Of a DNA stretch of 64,000 nt, positions 32,129-39,885 are shown one piece after another. Every line of letters starts with the position of its first letter. The first letter of the stretch is position 1. The position numbers and the translations under genes were made by a program. The notes below the pieces were generated by a model. That model saw only the letters and a list, made by a program, of their open reading frames with translations. It was not told the DNA's origin and searched no databases. The stretch is from contig NZ_FNTD01000003.1 of NCBI RefSeq assembly GCF_900104815.1, positions 139,422-203,421 on the forward strand, in the 5' to 3' direction. Origin of the DNA: Streptomyces misionensis. Lineage in GTDB: Bacteria > Actinomycetota > Actinomycetes > Streptomycetales > Streptomycetaceae.

Positions 32129-32986
32129 GTGCCCGACGTGTTCATCGACTCCTTCGGCGCCCGCTGGCAGGAACCGCCGCCGCCCCGCTACCGCGCCGCC
32201 GTCCTCGGCATCAACCTCACCAACGCCCTGCTGAACCCGTCCGACGACCCGGCCCTCGCGGACATCGTCGCCCGCCAGACCGGACACGAACTCACCGCGC
32301 TGCGCGCCGCCGCGCACGGCCGCCCCGTCCAGCTCCTGGTGAACTGCTGGTACGGACGCCACCGCGCACCCGCCATCGCCGACGCCATCGGCCGCCGGAT
32401 ACGGGAGGCCGGCGCCCACGTGCAGGTCACCCACCACCACATCAACCGGCCGCCGGTCCCCCGCAAGCACCCGCGCTCCGACTGCCCGTTCTGCCGGATC
32501 ATTCACGACGGGGCCTCGGCCACGATCGTCCACGAGTGGAGCGACGCACTCGCGATCGTGCCCCGCAGCGGCGGCTGCACCGACGGCCACCTCCTGGTCC
32601 TGCCCCGCGGCCACGTCGCCGACTTCACGACCGACCCCGTCGTCTCCGCCACCGTGCAGCTGCGCGCCGCCGAACTCGCCGCGCAGATCGGCGGCCAGTG
32701 GAACTACCTCACCTCCTGCGGCCCGGACGCCGCCCAGACCGTGTTCCACCTGCACGGCCACCTCGTGCCCCGCACCTCCGGGGACGGCCTCGCCCTGCCC
32801 TGGAACCACCCCAACCGCGAACAGGAGGCCGCCACCGCATTCATGGACCCGTGCCCACGGATGGCGCAACCTCCACCTGCACCCCGGCGGCGACCCCTCG
32901 GCGCAGATCCCTCGCATCCCGCGGGCAGTCCACACGCACGACGTCTTCTTACGCCACCCGCACCCTTGTGCACAGCCGGTCAGTGA
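32129..32986 (+). CDS. RapZ-C-like domain fused to a HIT-family hydrolase
   Basis: The 285-residue protein starts at GTG 32129 with GGAGG upstream. Residues 1-108 resemble the C-terminal RNA/ligand-binding domain of RapZ (LLVNCWYGRHRAPAIADAIG, then VQVTHHHINRP). Residues 115-225 are a histidine-triad domain with CPFC (119-122) and the catalytic HLHGHLVP run (207-214); HIT enzymes hydrolyse nucleoside phosphates such as AMP-lysine or dinucleoside polyphosphates. The last 60 residues are a Pro/Arg-rich tail. The combination is unusual and again points to nucleotide signalling in this operon block. Confidence 0.8.
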   Translation: MPDVFIDSFGARWQEPPPPRYRAAVLGINLTNALLNPSDDPALADIVARQTGHELTALRAAAHGRPVQLLVNCWYGRHRAPAIADAIGRRIREAGAHVQVTHHHINRPPVPRKHPRSDCPFCRIIHDGASATIVHEWSDALAIVPRSGGCTDGHLLVLPRGHVADFTTDPVVSATVQLRAAELAAQIGGQWNYLTSCGPDAAQTVFHLHGHLVPRTSGDGLALPWNHPNREQEAATAFMDPCPRMAQPPPAPRRRPLGADPSHPAGSPHARRLLTPPAPLCTAGQ

Positions 32987-33046
32987 CCAGTTGGAGAAGC
33001 TGTGAGCCCACCCCGTCGGCGCGGTAGGAGTTCACTCGCAGCGGGT

Positions 33047-33094
33047 TTCGAAAGACATGTTTCGAGCGTACAGTTTCGAAACATGTCTTTCGAA
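33047..33094. promoter_or_regulatory. Paired palindromic operator overlapping the ArsR start
   Basis: TTCGAAAGACATGTTTCGA (33047-33065) and its exact reverse complement (33076-33094) flank 10 bases that include a TACAGT -10-like box (33069-33074). Each arm is itself a palindrome of the form TCGAAA-N6-TTTCGA. The second arm covers the ATG at 33083, so the mRNA is probably leaderless and repressor binding would block both promoter and start. Confidence 0.8.
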
Positions 33095-33697
33095 GATGCG
33101 GGATCCTCTCCACGCGAGCACCGCAAGCTCACTGACCCAAAGGCCATGCGGGCTGTCGCTCACCCCACTCGCCTCGCCCTGCTCCAAGCTCTGGGCCGGC
33201 GCGAGCCGCTGACCGCGACCGAAGCCGCGCAGATGGTGGGCGAGTCCCCGACGAACTGCGCTTTCCATCTACGCACCCTGGCCAAGTACGGCTTCGTCGA
33301 GGAGGCTGGGGGCGGCACCGGCCGCAGTCGCCCATGGCGGCGTGCTCACATCGGCTTCACTTTCGAGGATTCCGATCCCGCGGGCGACCCCGAAACCACG
33401 ATCGCCGCTGCTGTGCTCAGCACTGTGCTGTGGGACTCATGGGTGGAACGGATCCGCAAGGTCGGTGCCATGCGATCCGCTTTCCCCGAGCACTGGAACA
33501 AGATCACCAGCTCTGCCGAGTCGATCTTCTACCTCACTCCGGAGGAAGCAGAGTCCTTCAGGACGGAGCTGACCGCCATTCTCTTCCGCTACCGCGAACG
33601 GCTCGAAGATCCGTCGCTGCGCCCCGAGGGCGCCATCCCGATGGAGCTGATCCAGTTCACCTTCCCCGCCGATGCTCTGCGCCCGCTGGAGGACTGA
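33083..33697 (+). CDS. ArsR-family winged-helix repressor
   Basis: The 204-residue protein (ATG 33083) has a winged helix in residues 20-90: KAMRAVAHPTRLALLQALG, then ATEAAQMVGESPTNCAFHL and LRTLAKYGFVEEAGG, typical of ArsR/HTH_20 regulators. No Cys metal site is seen, so the inducer is likely an organic compound. The C-terminal half is helical and may bind it. The start lies inside an inverted-repeat operator, implying autoregulation. The MFS gene begins 2 bases after its stop and is the obvious target. Confidence 0.85.
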   Translation: MSFEDAGSSPREHRKLTDPKAMRAVAHPTRLALLQALGRREPLTATEAAQMVGESPTNCAFHLRTLAKYGFVEEAGGGTGRSRPWRRAHIGFTFEDSDPAGDPETTIAAAVLSTVLWDSWVERIRKVGAMRSAFPEHWNKITSSAESIFYLTPEEAESFRTELTAILFRYRERLEDPSLRPEGAIPMELIQFTFPADALRPLED

Positions 33698-33699
33698 CC

Positions 33700-34959
33700 G
33701 TGCGTGCCCTGCTTGCTCGCCGTGACGTCCGCCTGCTCGTCCTTGCCAGGTTGATCGACATGGCCGGGAGCAACGCCTTGTGGATTGCCCTCGGTATCCG
33801 GGTCAAGGAACTCACCGGCAGCAGTTCCGCCGCGGGCCTGACCTTCTTCGCCTTCATCCTCGGCACCCTGGGCGCTCCCCTGGGCGGCGCCCTGGTGGAC
33901 CGATTACGCCGTCGGCCGCTGCTGATCGTCCTGAACCTGGTGTCCGTGGTGCTGGTCTTGCCGCTGCTGTTGGTGCACAACCGGCATGACGTCTGGATCT
34001 GCTACCTCGTCATGACTCTGTACGGGCTGGCCAGCGGCGTCACCAGTTCGGCCATGACCGCGTTCACACAGACGCTGATTCCACCGGAGCACTTGGGCGA
34101 TGCCAACGGCCTCCTGCAGACCCTGCTGCAGGGCCTGCGCCTGATCGCACCTCTCCTGGGTGCAGGGGTGCTGTCCGCATTCGGCCTGGGTCTGCTAGTG
34201 GTAGGCGATGCGGCGACCTTCGCTCTCGCAGCCCTGCTCATTGCACTGATCCGGCAGCGGGAGGATCGCCCGCAGCCGGCGCAGCAAGAAGAAACTGGCG
34301 CCCACATCGCGGCCGGCTTCCGTTACATCGTGCGGACACCCGCCTTGCGCCAGTTCACCGTCGCCGTGGTGCTCGCTGTTGTTGCCTTCGGATTCTGCGA
34401 GTCAGTCCTCTTTGCCGTCGTCGACGCAGGACTGCACCGTCCGCCGACCTTCCTCGGCATCCTCGGCTCATTGCAGGGTGCAGGTGCGATCGTGGCTGGG
34501 GCGGCCGCCGCGGTGTTCATGCGACGTGCAGGGGAAGGGCGGACCGTGGTGCTAGGCCTGGCCTGCGCTGCCGCAGGCTTCCTCCTGAGCGCAGCCCCGT
34601 CTCTTCTGGCGGTCGCGCCGGGCGCCGTGCTCATCGGTGCCAGCCTGCCTCTGATCATTGCGGGAGCCATGACCCTTTTCCAGCGGCGCACGCCCGCCTC
34701 TCTGATGGGCCGCACCGATGCCGCGTTGAACGTGCTGATAGGAGTACCGCAGACTGCGGCCATCGCCGGCGGAGCGGCTTTGATCGCGCTGGTGGACTAC
34801 CGCGTCATGCTCGCGGTGATGGGGGCCTTGGTGGTCGCCTCGGCGCTCTACCTGGCCACCCGCACCACTCACCAGCCGATCGAGACAGTAGTCACCGCAC
34901 GGCTGGCGCAAGGGTCCGGCGAAGGGAATCCGACAACACCACCACCGCACCGCAGGTGA
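33700..34959 (+). CDS. MFS efflux transporter
   Basis: The 419-residue protein (GTG 33700) has about 12 hydrophobic segments and the MFS loop motif GGALVDRLRRRPLL after helix 2. The pattern (LIDMAGSNALWIALGIRVKEL; HLGDANGLLQTLLQGLRL) is that of the MFS_1/MFS_3 drug-efflux branch. It is co-transcribed with the ArsR repressor, which suggests induction by the exported compound. The substrate cannot be predicted. Confidence 0.85.
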   Translation: MRALLARRDVRLLVLARLIDMAGSNALWIALGIRVKELTGSSSAAGLTFFAFILGTLGAPLGGALVDRLRRRPLLIVLNLVSVVLVLPLLLVHNRHDVWICYLVMTLYGLASGVTSSAMTAFTQTLIPPEHLGDANGLLQTLLQGLRLIAPLLGAGVLSAFGLGLLVVGDAATFALAALLIALIRQREDRPQPAQQEETGAHIAAGFRYIVRTPALRQFTVAVVLAVVAFGFCESVLFAVVDAGLHRPPTFLGILGSLQGAGAIVAGAAAAVFMRRAGEGRTVVLGLACAAAGFLLSAAPSLLAVAPGAVLIGASLPLIIAGAMTLFQRRTPASLMGRTDAALNVLIGVPQTAAIAGGAALIALVDYRVMLAVMGALVVASALYLATRTTHQPIETVVTARLAQGSGEGNPTTPPPHRR

Positions 34960-35008
34960 CACCAAGGTTCCAGAGCGTGGCTGGGGCGATGACGGTTAGG
35001 GTCCGCGG

Positions 35009-35548
35009 GTGTTGAGCAGACCCGGCTGGACGGTGCACTTCGTGAGCCGCGACTTGCCCGCACCGACGGCCACGCGTTTTCTCCCGGACGTACGGGCCGG
35101 CGACCTGGTGTCATGGCTGGATGAGGTAGGTCTGCCGGACGGCCTGCCGTTTCTGCTCTCGCCGTGGTTTGAGTACGACGTCGCGCTCAACTCGTACTTC
35201 CTTCACGCGAACCTGACGGCTCCGTGGAACAGCAACGCCAGCCGGGCCCGACCTCTGGCCCGGTTCTTCACGTGCCGCCACGGACGTCGCTCGCTTGACC
35301 CCCATTCCCTCCAAGCGGCTGAGCAACCAGCTGAGGAAGTGGTCAACGGTCAACTCCAAAACCTGGCCATAAGCACCCCCGACCACCCCTGCAGCTGCGA
35401 GTGGGAGGGCACCTGGCGCGTCGTGGGAGCGCCACCCACCGAACCCGGGGCCATCCCGATCACCACCATGCGACACCCTGCCGCACCGGCGGCTGGCGCC
35501 AGCGTCCCTAATCCCGACGAAGGCGCGCCTGCAACTTGGGCGCCCTGA
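35009..35548 (+). pseudogene. N-terminal remnant of a tyrosine recombinase
   Basis: The first 90 residues (GWTVHFVSRDLPAPTATRFL; DLVSWLDEVGLPDGLPFLLS; NANLTAPWNSNASRARPLARFF-like text) match the arm/core-binding start of Streptomyces-type phage integrases. After about residue 95 the similarity stops and an unrelated tail follows to the TGA at 35548; no catalytic Arg, His or Tyr boxes exist. The gene is therefore a truncated remnant, or a new chimeric small protein. Confidence 0.5.
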
Positions 35549-35554
35549 CACAAG

Positions 35555-35592
35555 GCCCGTTCTCTCCACGAACCAACGCGGAGAGAACGGGC
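35555..35592. terminator. Hairpin terminator with short T-run
   Basis: GCCCGTTCTCTCC (35555-35567) pairs perfectly with 35580-35592 and is followed by CTTTCT. Confidence 0.8.
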
Positions 35593-35678
35593 CTTTCTGC
35601 GTTCAAGGGCACTCTGACGAGGCGCGCCGCAAGAGAGCAGCGCTCAACTCGGGGCGCAACTCGTTGTTCAGCTCCGGC

Positions 35679-35694
35679 GTATACCGCGGTATAC
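35679..35694. promoter_or_regulatory. Partition-site-like palindrome upstream of parA
   Basis: The perfect 16-bp palindrome GTATACCGCGGTATAC lies 118 bases before parA. An identical copy is inside parB (37206-37221). It may be parS (ParB-binding centromere) or the par operator. Confidence 0.65.
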
Positions 35695-35812
35695 ACAGCT
35701 GCGCCCACGCCCGAAACCACCCCAATCCCACCTGTCGCCCACACGATCTGAGAAGCTATAGCCCGTCCGAGTACCAGAGCCCGCTCTGGGAAGCACACGG
35801 AAACGGAGCACC

Positions 35813-36475
35813 ATGCCCTCATCTGTCCTCGTCGTGTCCACCGACCCGCAAGGGTCCACAATTTGGTGGGCCGACCGCGTCGGCGACAACCTTCCCTTCG
35901 ACTTCGCCGCTGCCCACGAAGACCCCGACAGCCTCGCCGGCCTGAAAAACCTCGGCGCGCAGATCCACGTCATTGCCAACCAGAAGGGCGGCGTCGGGAA
36001 GACCACCACGGCCGTTAACCTCGCCGCCGTCACCCACGACGTCCTCGGCCAGAGCGACGACCGGCAGCACATCTTTATCGACACCCCCGGCAGCCTGGAG
36101 AACGAGCACATCCTCGCCGCAGCTCTCGACGTCGCCGACGACGTTCTCGTCCCGATGCCGCCCGAACCGCTCGCCTTCGACCCGACCGCTCGCACCATCG
36201 AACGTGTCATCGTCCCCCGCGGTCTGCCCTACACCGTCGTCATCAACGCCTGGGACCCGCGCGACGGCAAAGCCGACCTCGAGGACACGATCGCCTACAT
36301 CGACGCGATGGGATGGCCCCGCGCGAAGACCGTCATCCGCCGCTACAAGATCCACACCCGTGCGGCATCCGAAGGCAAGGTCGTCACCCAATACGCCGAC
36401 AACGGAACCACCCTCCGCGCACGCGAGGACTACTTCCGTCTCGCCCTTGAGCGCGGCTACGGAGGGCGCCGCTGA
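35813..36475 (+). CDS. parA: ParA partition ATPase with transposed N-terminal blocks
   Basis: The 220-residue product has all ParA elements but in an unusual order. Residues 1-50 hold the A' motif (LVVSTDPQGSTIWWADRVG), residues 51-83 the Walker A strand and P-loop (IHVIANQKGGVGKTTTAVNL), and residue 84 on continues normally with Walker B (HIFIDTPGS). In standard ParA proteins Walker A comes first and A' about 30-40 residues later. Frame and start codon are preserved. ParA drives plasmid segregation by ATP-dependent DNA binding with ParB. The ATG at 35813 follows ACGGAGCACC. The stop overlaps parB. Whether this protein folds is uncertain; assembly error must be excluded. Confidence 0.85.
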   Translation: MPSSVLVVSTDPQGSTIWWADRVGDNLPFDFAAAHEDPDSLAGLKNLGAQIHVIANQKGGVGKTTTAVNLAAVTHDVLGQSDDRQHIFIDTPGSLENEHILAAALDVADDVLVPMPPEPLAFDPTARTIERVIVPRGLPYTVVINAWDPRDGKADLEDTIAYIDAMGWPRAKTVIRRYKIHTRAASEGKVVTQYADNGTTLRAREDYFRLALERGYGGRR

Positions 36476-37530
36476 TGGCAGGCAAGCGCGTATCCCTCGC
36501 CTCTCTCGCCGCAAGCAAGGTAGAGGCTGTCCCCGGGGCCAGCCGCCCCGAGCTCATCCACGTACACCCCGACCTCGTTGCCCCCACGCCTCTCAACCCG
36601 CGCCGAGCGTTCGACGAAGCCGAACTTGTCGAACTCGGTGAGGACATGCGTAACGGGCAGCTCCAGCCCTGCGTTGCCGTGAACAAGACGGCTTACCTCA
36701 AGCTGTACCCGGAGCACGCAGACCAGCTGCCCGACACCTGCCGGTACGTCATGGCCGCCGGCGAACGGCGCTGGCGCGCCGCCCGTCAAGTCGGCCTCGG
36801 CAACCTCGACCTGATGCTGCGGCATGACCTCACCGAGACTCGCGTCCGCTTCCTCGCCGCGGTCCTGTCGGAGAACGTGCAGCGCGCCAACTTCAACCCC
36901 ATCGAAGAAGCCGACGGCCTACGCGCCATGCTCGAGCTCCACGACGGCAACCAGGCGGCCGCCGCCCGCGCGATGGGCAAGTCGAAGGCGTGGTTCAACC
37001 AGCGGATCGGACTGCTGCGCCTGTCCGACGAGATGGTGCAGCTTGTCCTTCAAGGAGAGCTGACCGCGTTCCGGGAGATGCGACGCTACGCCGCTATGCC
37101 ACGGGACGAGCAATACGCCGCGTGGAAGGCAGACCAAGAACAGCCCCGCCCCAGCAAGCCCGAACCGGGTTCACCTGCGCGGGAGCCGATTGAATCCTCA
37201 GAGATGTATACCGCGGTATACACGCCCAATACCCCGGCCTCTGCGTCACAGCCCGCCGCGGACAGTCCGCCAGCACCGGACGAACGGACCGGGTCCGCCC
37301 CGGTCTCTGCACAGTCCGATACGAAGCTGGAAGCGGCGCCACCGAAGCAGACGTCCACTGTTCCCGCCCAGGCTGCTGAGTCAGCAGGACGGCAACCGGC
37401 GACGTTCCCCTACCACGACGCCGTGTTCGCGGCCCAACTCTTGGTCCGCGAGATGCCTCAAGACCAGCTTGACCTGCTGACTGACCTCTTGGCCGAACAG
37501 CGGTCCAGGAAGACAGCGGAGACCGTCTGA
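36475..37530 (+). CDS. parB: ParB partition protein
   Basis: The 351-residue protein has the ParB/Srx N-terminal domain (TPLNPRRAFDEAELVELGEDM, then MAAGERRWRAARQVG), the central ENVQRANFNPIEEADGL motif and a helix-turn-helix (QAAAARAMGKSKAWFNQRIGLL). Residues 225-310 are a Pro/Ser linker and the C-terminus a short dimerisation-type helix (QDQLDLLTDLLAEQ). ParB binds parS and activates ParA. Its ATG overlaps the parA stop. The linker codes for MYTAVYTP through a perfect parS-like palindrome. Confidence 0.9.
   Translation: MAGKRVSLASLAASKVEAVPGASRPELIHVHPDLVAPTPLNPRRAFDEAELVELGEDMRNGQLQPCVAVNKTAYLKLYPEHADQLPDTCRYVMAAGERRWRAARQVGLGNLDLMLRHDLTETRVRFLAAVLSENVQRANFNPIEEADGLRAMLELHDGNQAAAARAMGKSKAWFNQRIGLLRLSDEMVQLVLQGELTAFREMRRYAAMPRDEQYAAWKADQEQPRPSKPEPGSPAREPIESSEMYTAVYTPNTPASASQPAADSPPAPDERTGSAPVSAQSDTKLEAAPPKQTSTVPAQAAESAGRQPATFPYHDAVFAAQLLVREMPQDQLDLLTDLLAEQRSRKTAETV
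37206..37221. promoter_or_regulatory. Second partition-site-like palindrome, inside parB
   Basis: GTATACCGCGGTATAC, identical to the site upstream of parA, is embedded in the linker-coding part of parB. Confidence 0.65.
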
Positions 37531-37538
37531 CGTGGCCG

Positions 37539-37573
37539 GGCCCCGCCCTCGCCGCCAAGGCACGGGCGGGGCC
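37539..37573. terminator. Hairpin terminator after parB
   Basis: GGCCCCGCCC (37539-37548) pairs with GGGCGGGGCC (37564-37573). Confidence 0.7.
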
Positions 37574-37710
37574 TCGCCGCGGGCCAGACCTCTTGGTGTG
37601 CCATCCACTTCGCTTCTCCAGACATCCCTGACGACAACGCCTCGCGCTGGCGGACGGTCAAGCGACCGACGAAAGGGCCGCGCCCGGCATCCGAAGGACT
37701 AGCTGCCGGT

Positions 37711-37840
37711 CACGTGCATCTGGCACCTGCACGATCCGACAAGGCAGGCGGACCGCCGCGGCGACCGGCGGAGCGGGCCCGTACGGTGCTCACGGACACG
37801 GTGACCGGGGCCGATCCGTGTCCGATCTGCCACCCAGGCC
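37711..37840 (+). pseudogene. Remnant of a DUF6233-type gene
   Basis: The plus-strand text CTGCACGATCCG ... GTGCTCACGGACACGGTGACC (read in pieces) and the translated end TVLTDTVTGADPCPIC parallel the C-terminus of the DUF6233 protein at 44293-44709 (MVLTDTVIGAEPCPIC). Start and most of the body are missing. It marks this interval as decayed DNA. Confidence 0.55.
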
Positions 37841-37981
37841 AGGACGCTCGACCGGGTCCATGGCCGTACATGCCGCGCGACGGGGCGGGATGAACGACGC
37901 GGGCCGCCGCCACGCTCGCGCGCGTCGCCGAGCTGGTTGTGAGTCGGACGCCGCCGTGCGCGCCGTCAGGGCGGCGTCCGA

Positions 37982-38110
37982 CTCGTGCCGCTCGTCCGAC
38001 AGCGCCCCGGTCGACGACCGAACTGGCAGGCCCTCGGCACGCCGCTGCTCGATGTCCTGCGCCTTGCGGGCGGCTGCTCGCTGGTTCTTCAGCCAGCCAG
38101 CGGCGTGTCC
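37982..38110 (-). pseudogene. Remnant of a telomere-type helicase gene
   Basis: A minus-strand segment reads LKNQRAAARKAQDIEQRRAE and then GLPVRSSTGALSDERHE. This is nearly the same as part of the helicase-associated region of the intact helicase at 60836-63361 (LKNARAAARKAQEIEQRRAE, GLPVESSAGALSDERRE). Only some 43 codons survive. It suggests that a second copy of such a helicase gene was once here. Confidence 0.7.
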
Positions 38111-38250
38111 TCGAGGTAGCGGTGCAGGATGATGACTGAAGCGTCGACCCACGGCCTCGACCCAGTCCCACCGCAGACGGTGGGGCCGCCGCCGTGTACG
38201 CGGTTGTCGTACGGAGACCCGGCTACCGCCCTCGCTGTCAGTCGAGAGTT

Positions 38251-38418
38251 CTAGGACATCTGGGACAATGCTGTTTCCAGGCGGCTCACGATGGGATCGA
38301 TCTGGTTAGGGTCCGCTGGCAAGTCGCCTCGCAGGTCTGCAAGGTCGTTGAGCACATCCTCGATCTGATAACGGCTGGTGCAGGCCGAGAGGATTTTTGG
38401 CGGCAGCAGCTCGGTCAG
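38251..38418 (-). pseudogene. Gene fragment without start
   Basis: A frame of 55 codons ending in TAG (38253-38251) reads LTELLPPKILSACTSRYQIE and DVLNDLADLRGDLPADPNQI, credible coding text. It continues in the same frame after the stop of the pseudogene to its right and has no start codon of its own, so it looks like a left-over C-terminus. Confidence 0.4.
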
Positions 38419-39112
38419 TCAGTGTGAGGCGACACCCTTGAACCCCGGACCGAGCCCGCGTCGCTTGCCGCGTGACGCAGCGCCGGGCCATGCGGTGAGG
38501 GCCGCGACCGCCGCCTGAGCGGTCTGCGGGGTGAGGCCGGCGCTCACCTGCCCGGAGGTCAGGACCCGTGCGTACGCGCCGGTGCCGTGGGTGCGGAGAG
38601 CGTCGGCGAGCGCGGCCGCCGCGGTTTCCGCTGGCCCGGCCTCCCAACCGCCCTCGACCCCCTGCTGCGCCTGTCGGGGGAGGGCGTCACGTCGGCTGAG
38701 GAGCACGGCCAGGGCCTGCCGCCTCGGATGCGTCCAGCGTGACCGTGACCAGCGCGGCCCCGAGCTGGTGGACACGGTGCCGGGTCAAGCCGTGAGCGAC
38801 GAGCGCCTGGCGCAGCGCCGTACTCGTCCCCGCCGTACCTCCGCCGCCGACGAACTCGCCCGCCCCGGCACCGGCCTGTTCGGCGCGCTCGACAACGGCG
38901 GCCGCCGAGACCGGCACGACGGAGAGGATCTCCGCACACTCCGGATCGAGCTGGGCAAGCGCGCCGGCCAGGACCTCAAGGGCAGCGGCCACGTCCTCCA
39001 CCGCGCCCGCGCTCCACCGCGCCGGGTCGGCGGCGTCGGCCAACATGCACGCCGCGACGACGGCCTCCTCCGCCAGCACCTCGACCCCGCCGGGCTCACC
39101 AGTCAGCTTCAT
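38419..39112 (-). pseudogene. Frameshifted gene of unknown function
   Basis: From ATG 39112 the protein reads MKLTGEPGGVEVLAEEAVVA through VTLDASEA, then shifts frame near 38715-38725; the text then resumes as RQALAVLLSRRDALPRQAQQ and runs to KGVASH and TGA (38421-38419). One missing base at the GAGGCGGCAGG site explains the break. The intact ancestor was a helical protein of about 230 residues; family not recognised. Confidence 0.55.
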
Positions 39113-39242
39113 GTCCCGTCCAATGAGATGTGACCGCGCCAGGTGGTGCGCGCTGATCACATGATGACGTTCGCGGCCCACCCCATCGACACAAGGTCGC
39201 GGACGCCCCGCCCCTTCGACGCGGACGCGACCCGGTGAGGTA

Positions 39243-39545
39243 CTACGGGCCGGTGAGGATGTCGTGGGTGCCGATGCGGCGCCAGATAACGTGCGGGGTG
39301 CCGGGACGGTGCTCGGGTCCGTACTCCCATGTGGCCCGGCCCGCGGGGCCGGTGCCCATGGACCAGGTGAGCTCGTAGACGCCCGGTGCGCGCTGGACAC
39401 GCTTGACGCGGAGGCCGGCGCGGAAGCGACCGGTGCGCAGGTCCTCGACGAAGGCCGTCACGGTCTGGCGGAAGCGGCGGCGCTGTTCCGAGGTGAGGCG
39501 GTCCAGATCGTTGTTGAAGCGGGGCAGGGTCTCGTAGGTCGGCAC
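39243..39545 (-). CDS. RelE/ParE-like small protein, copy 1
   Basis: The 100-residue protein (MPTYETLPRFNNDLDRLTSE; LRVKRVQRAPGVYELTWSM; PHVIWRRIGTHDIL) has the beta-strand pattern and the conserved Arg/His positions of the RelE/HigB toxin fold. No antitoxin gene sits next to it. It is transcribed divergently from a MobF relaxase, and an equivalent pair (51859-52197 and 52490-54451) exists 13 kb away, so it may serve the relaxase, for instance as an oriT-region repressor. GAGGACCGAC precedes the start. Confidence 0.65.
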   Translation of the reverse strand: MPTYETLPRFNNDLDRLTSEQRRRFRQTVTAFVEDLRTGRFRAGLRVKRVQRAPGVYELTWSMGTGPAGRATWEYGPEHRPGTPHVIWRRIGTHDILTGP

Positions 39546-39568
39546 GTCGGTCCTCCGGGCAGCAAGAA

Positions 39569-39883
39569 GCCCCCGGCGTTGCCGGGGGCGGAGAGTCGAT
39601 GACGTGGTGCAGGGGGCGGCGTCTTTGGCCGCTGGGTGGGGGAGCGGTACGCAGATGTGCGCTCTTTGACGGCGGAGGCGCTTACTGGCGGTTTTCGGGG
39701 CGTGTGAGGCGGGTGTGACTGGGGGCCGCAGCGCAGCATTTGCATGGCCCTGGTGGTGACCGCCGGGCGGGCACGGTGTCCGCGGAAGCGCCCGCCGTGC
39801 GGGATCGGCCGTGAAGTTCCGGTGAACCCTCCCGCCTCACGGGATCGCGCTTTTTTGCAGTTCAGAGCCGGTGTGTGCTGTGG
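39569..39883. other. Candidate oriT/regulatory region 1 between RelE-like and MobF genes
   Basis: The divergent spacer carries the hairpin GCCCCCGGC-GTT-GCCGGGGGC (39569-39589) and, right before the relaxase start, a T-run plus TTGCAG-N-TCAGAGC and GTGTGCTGTGG (39855-39883). The same elements in the same order recur in the spacer at 52223-52484. Origins of transfer usually lie beside relaxase genes and contain hairpins close to a nick site, so the shared block is a candidate. Confidence 0.5.
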
Positions 39884-39885
39884 CG

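Noticed and set aside
39243..39545. Calling the RelE-like genes toxin-antitoxin systems
   Set aside because: No antitoxin-like gene lies next to either copy, and both are tied to relaxase genes instead.
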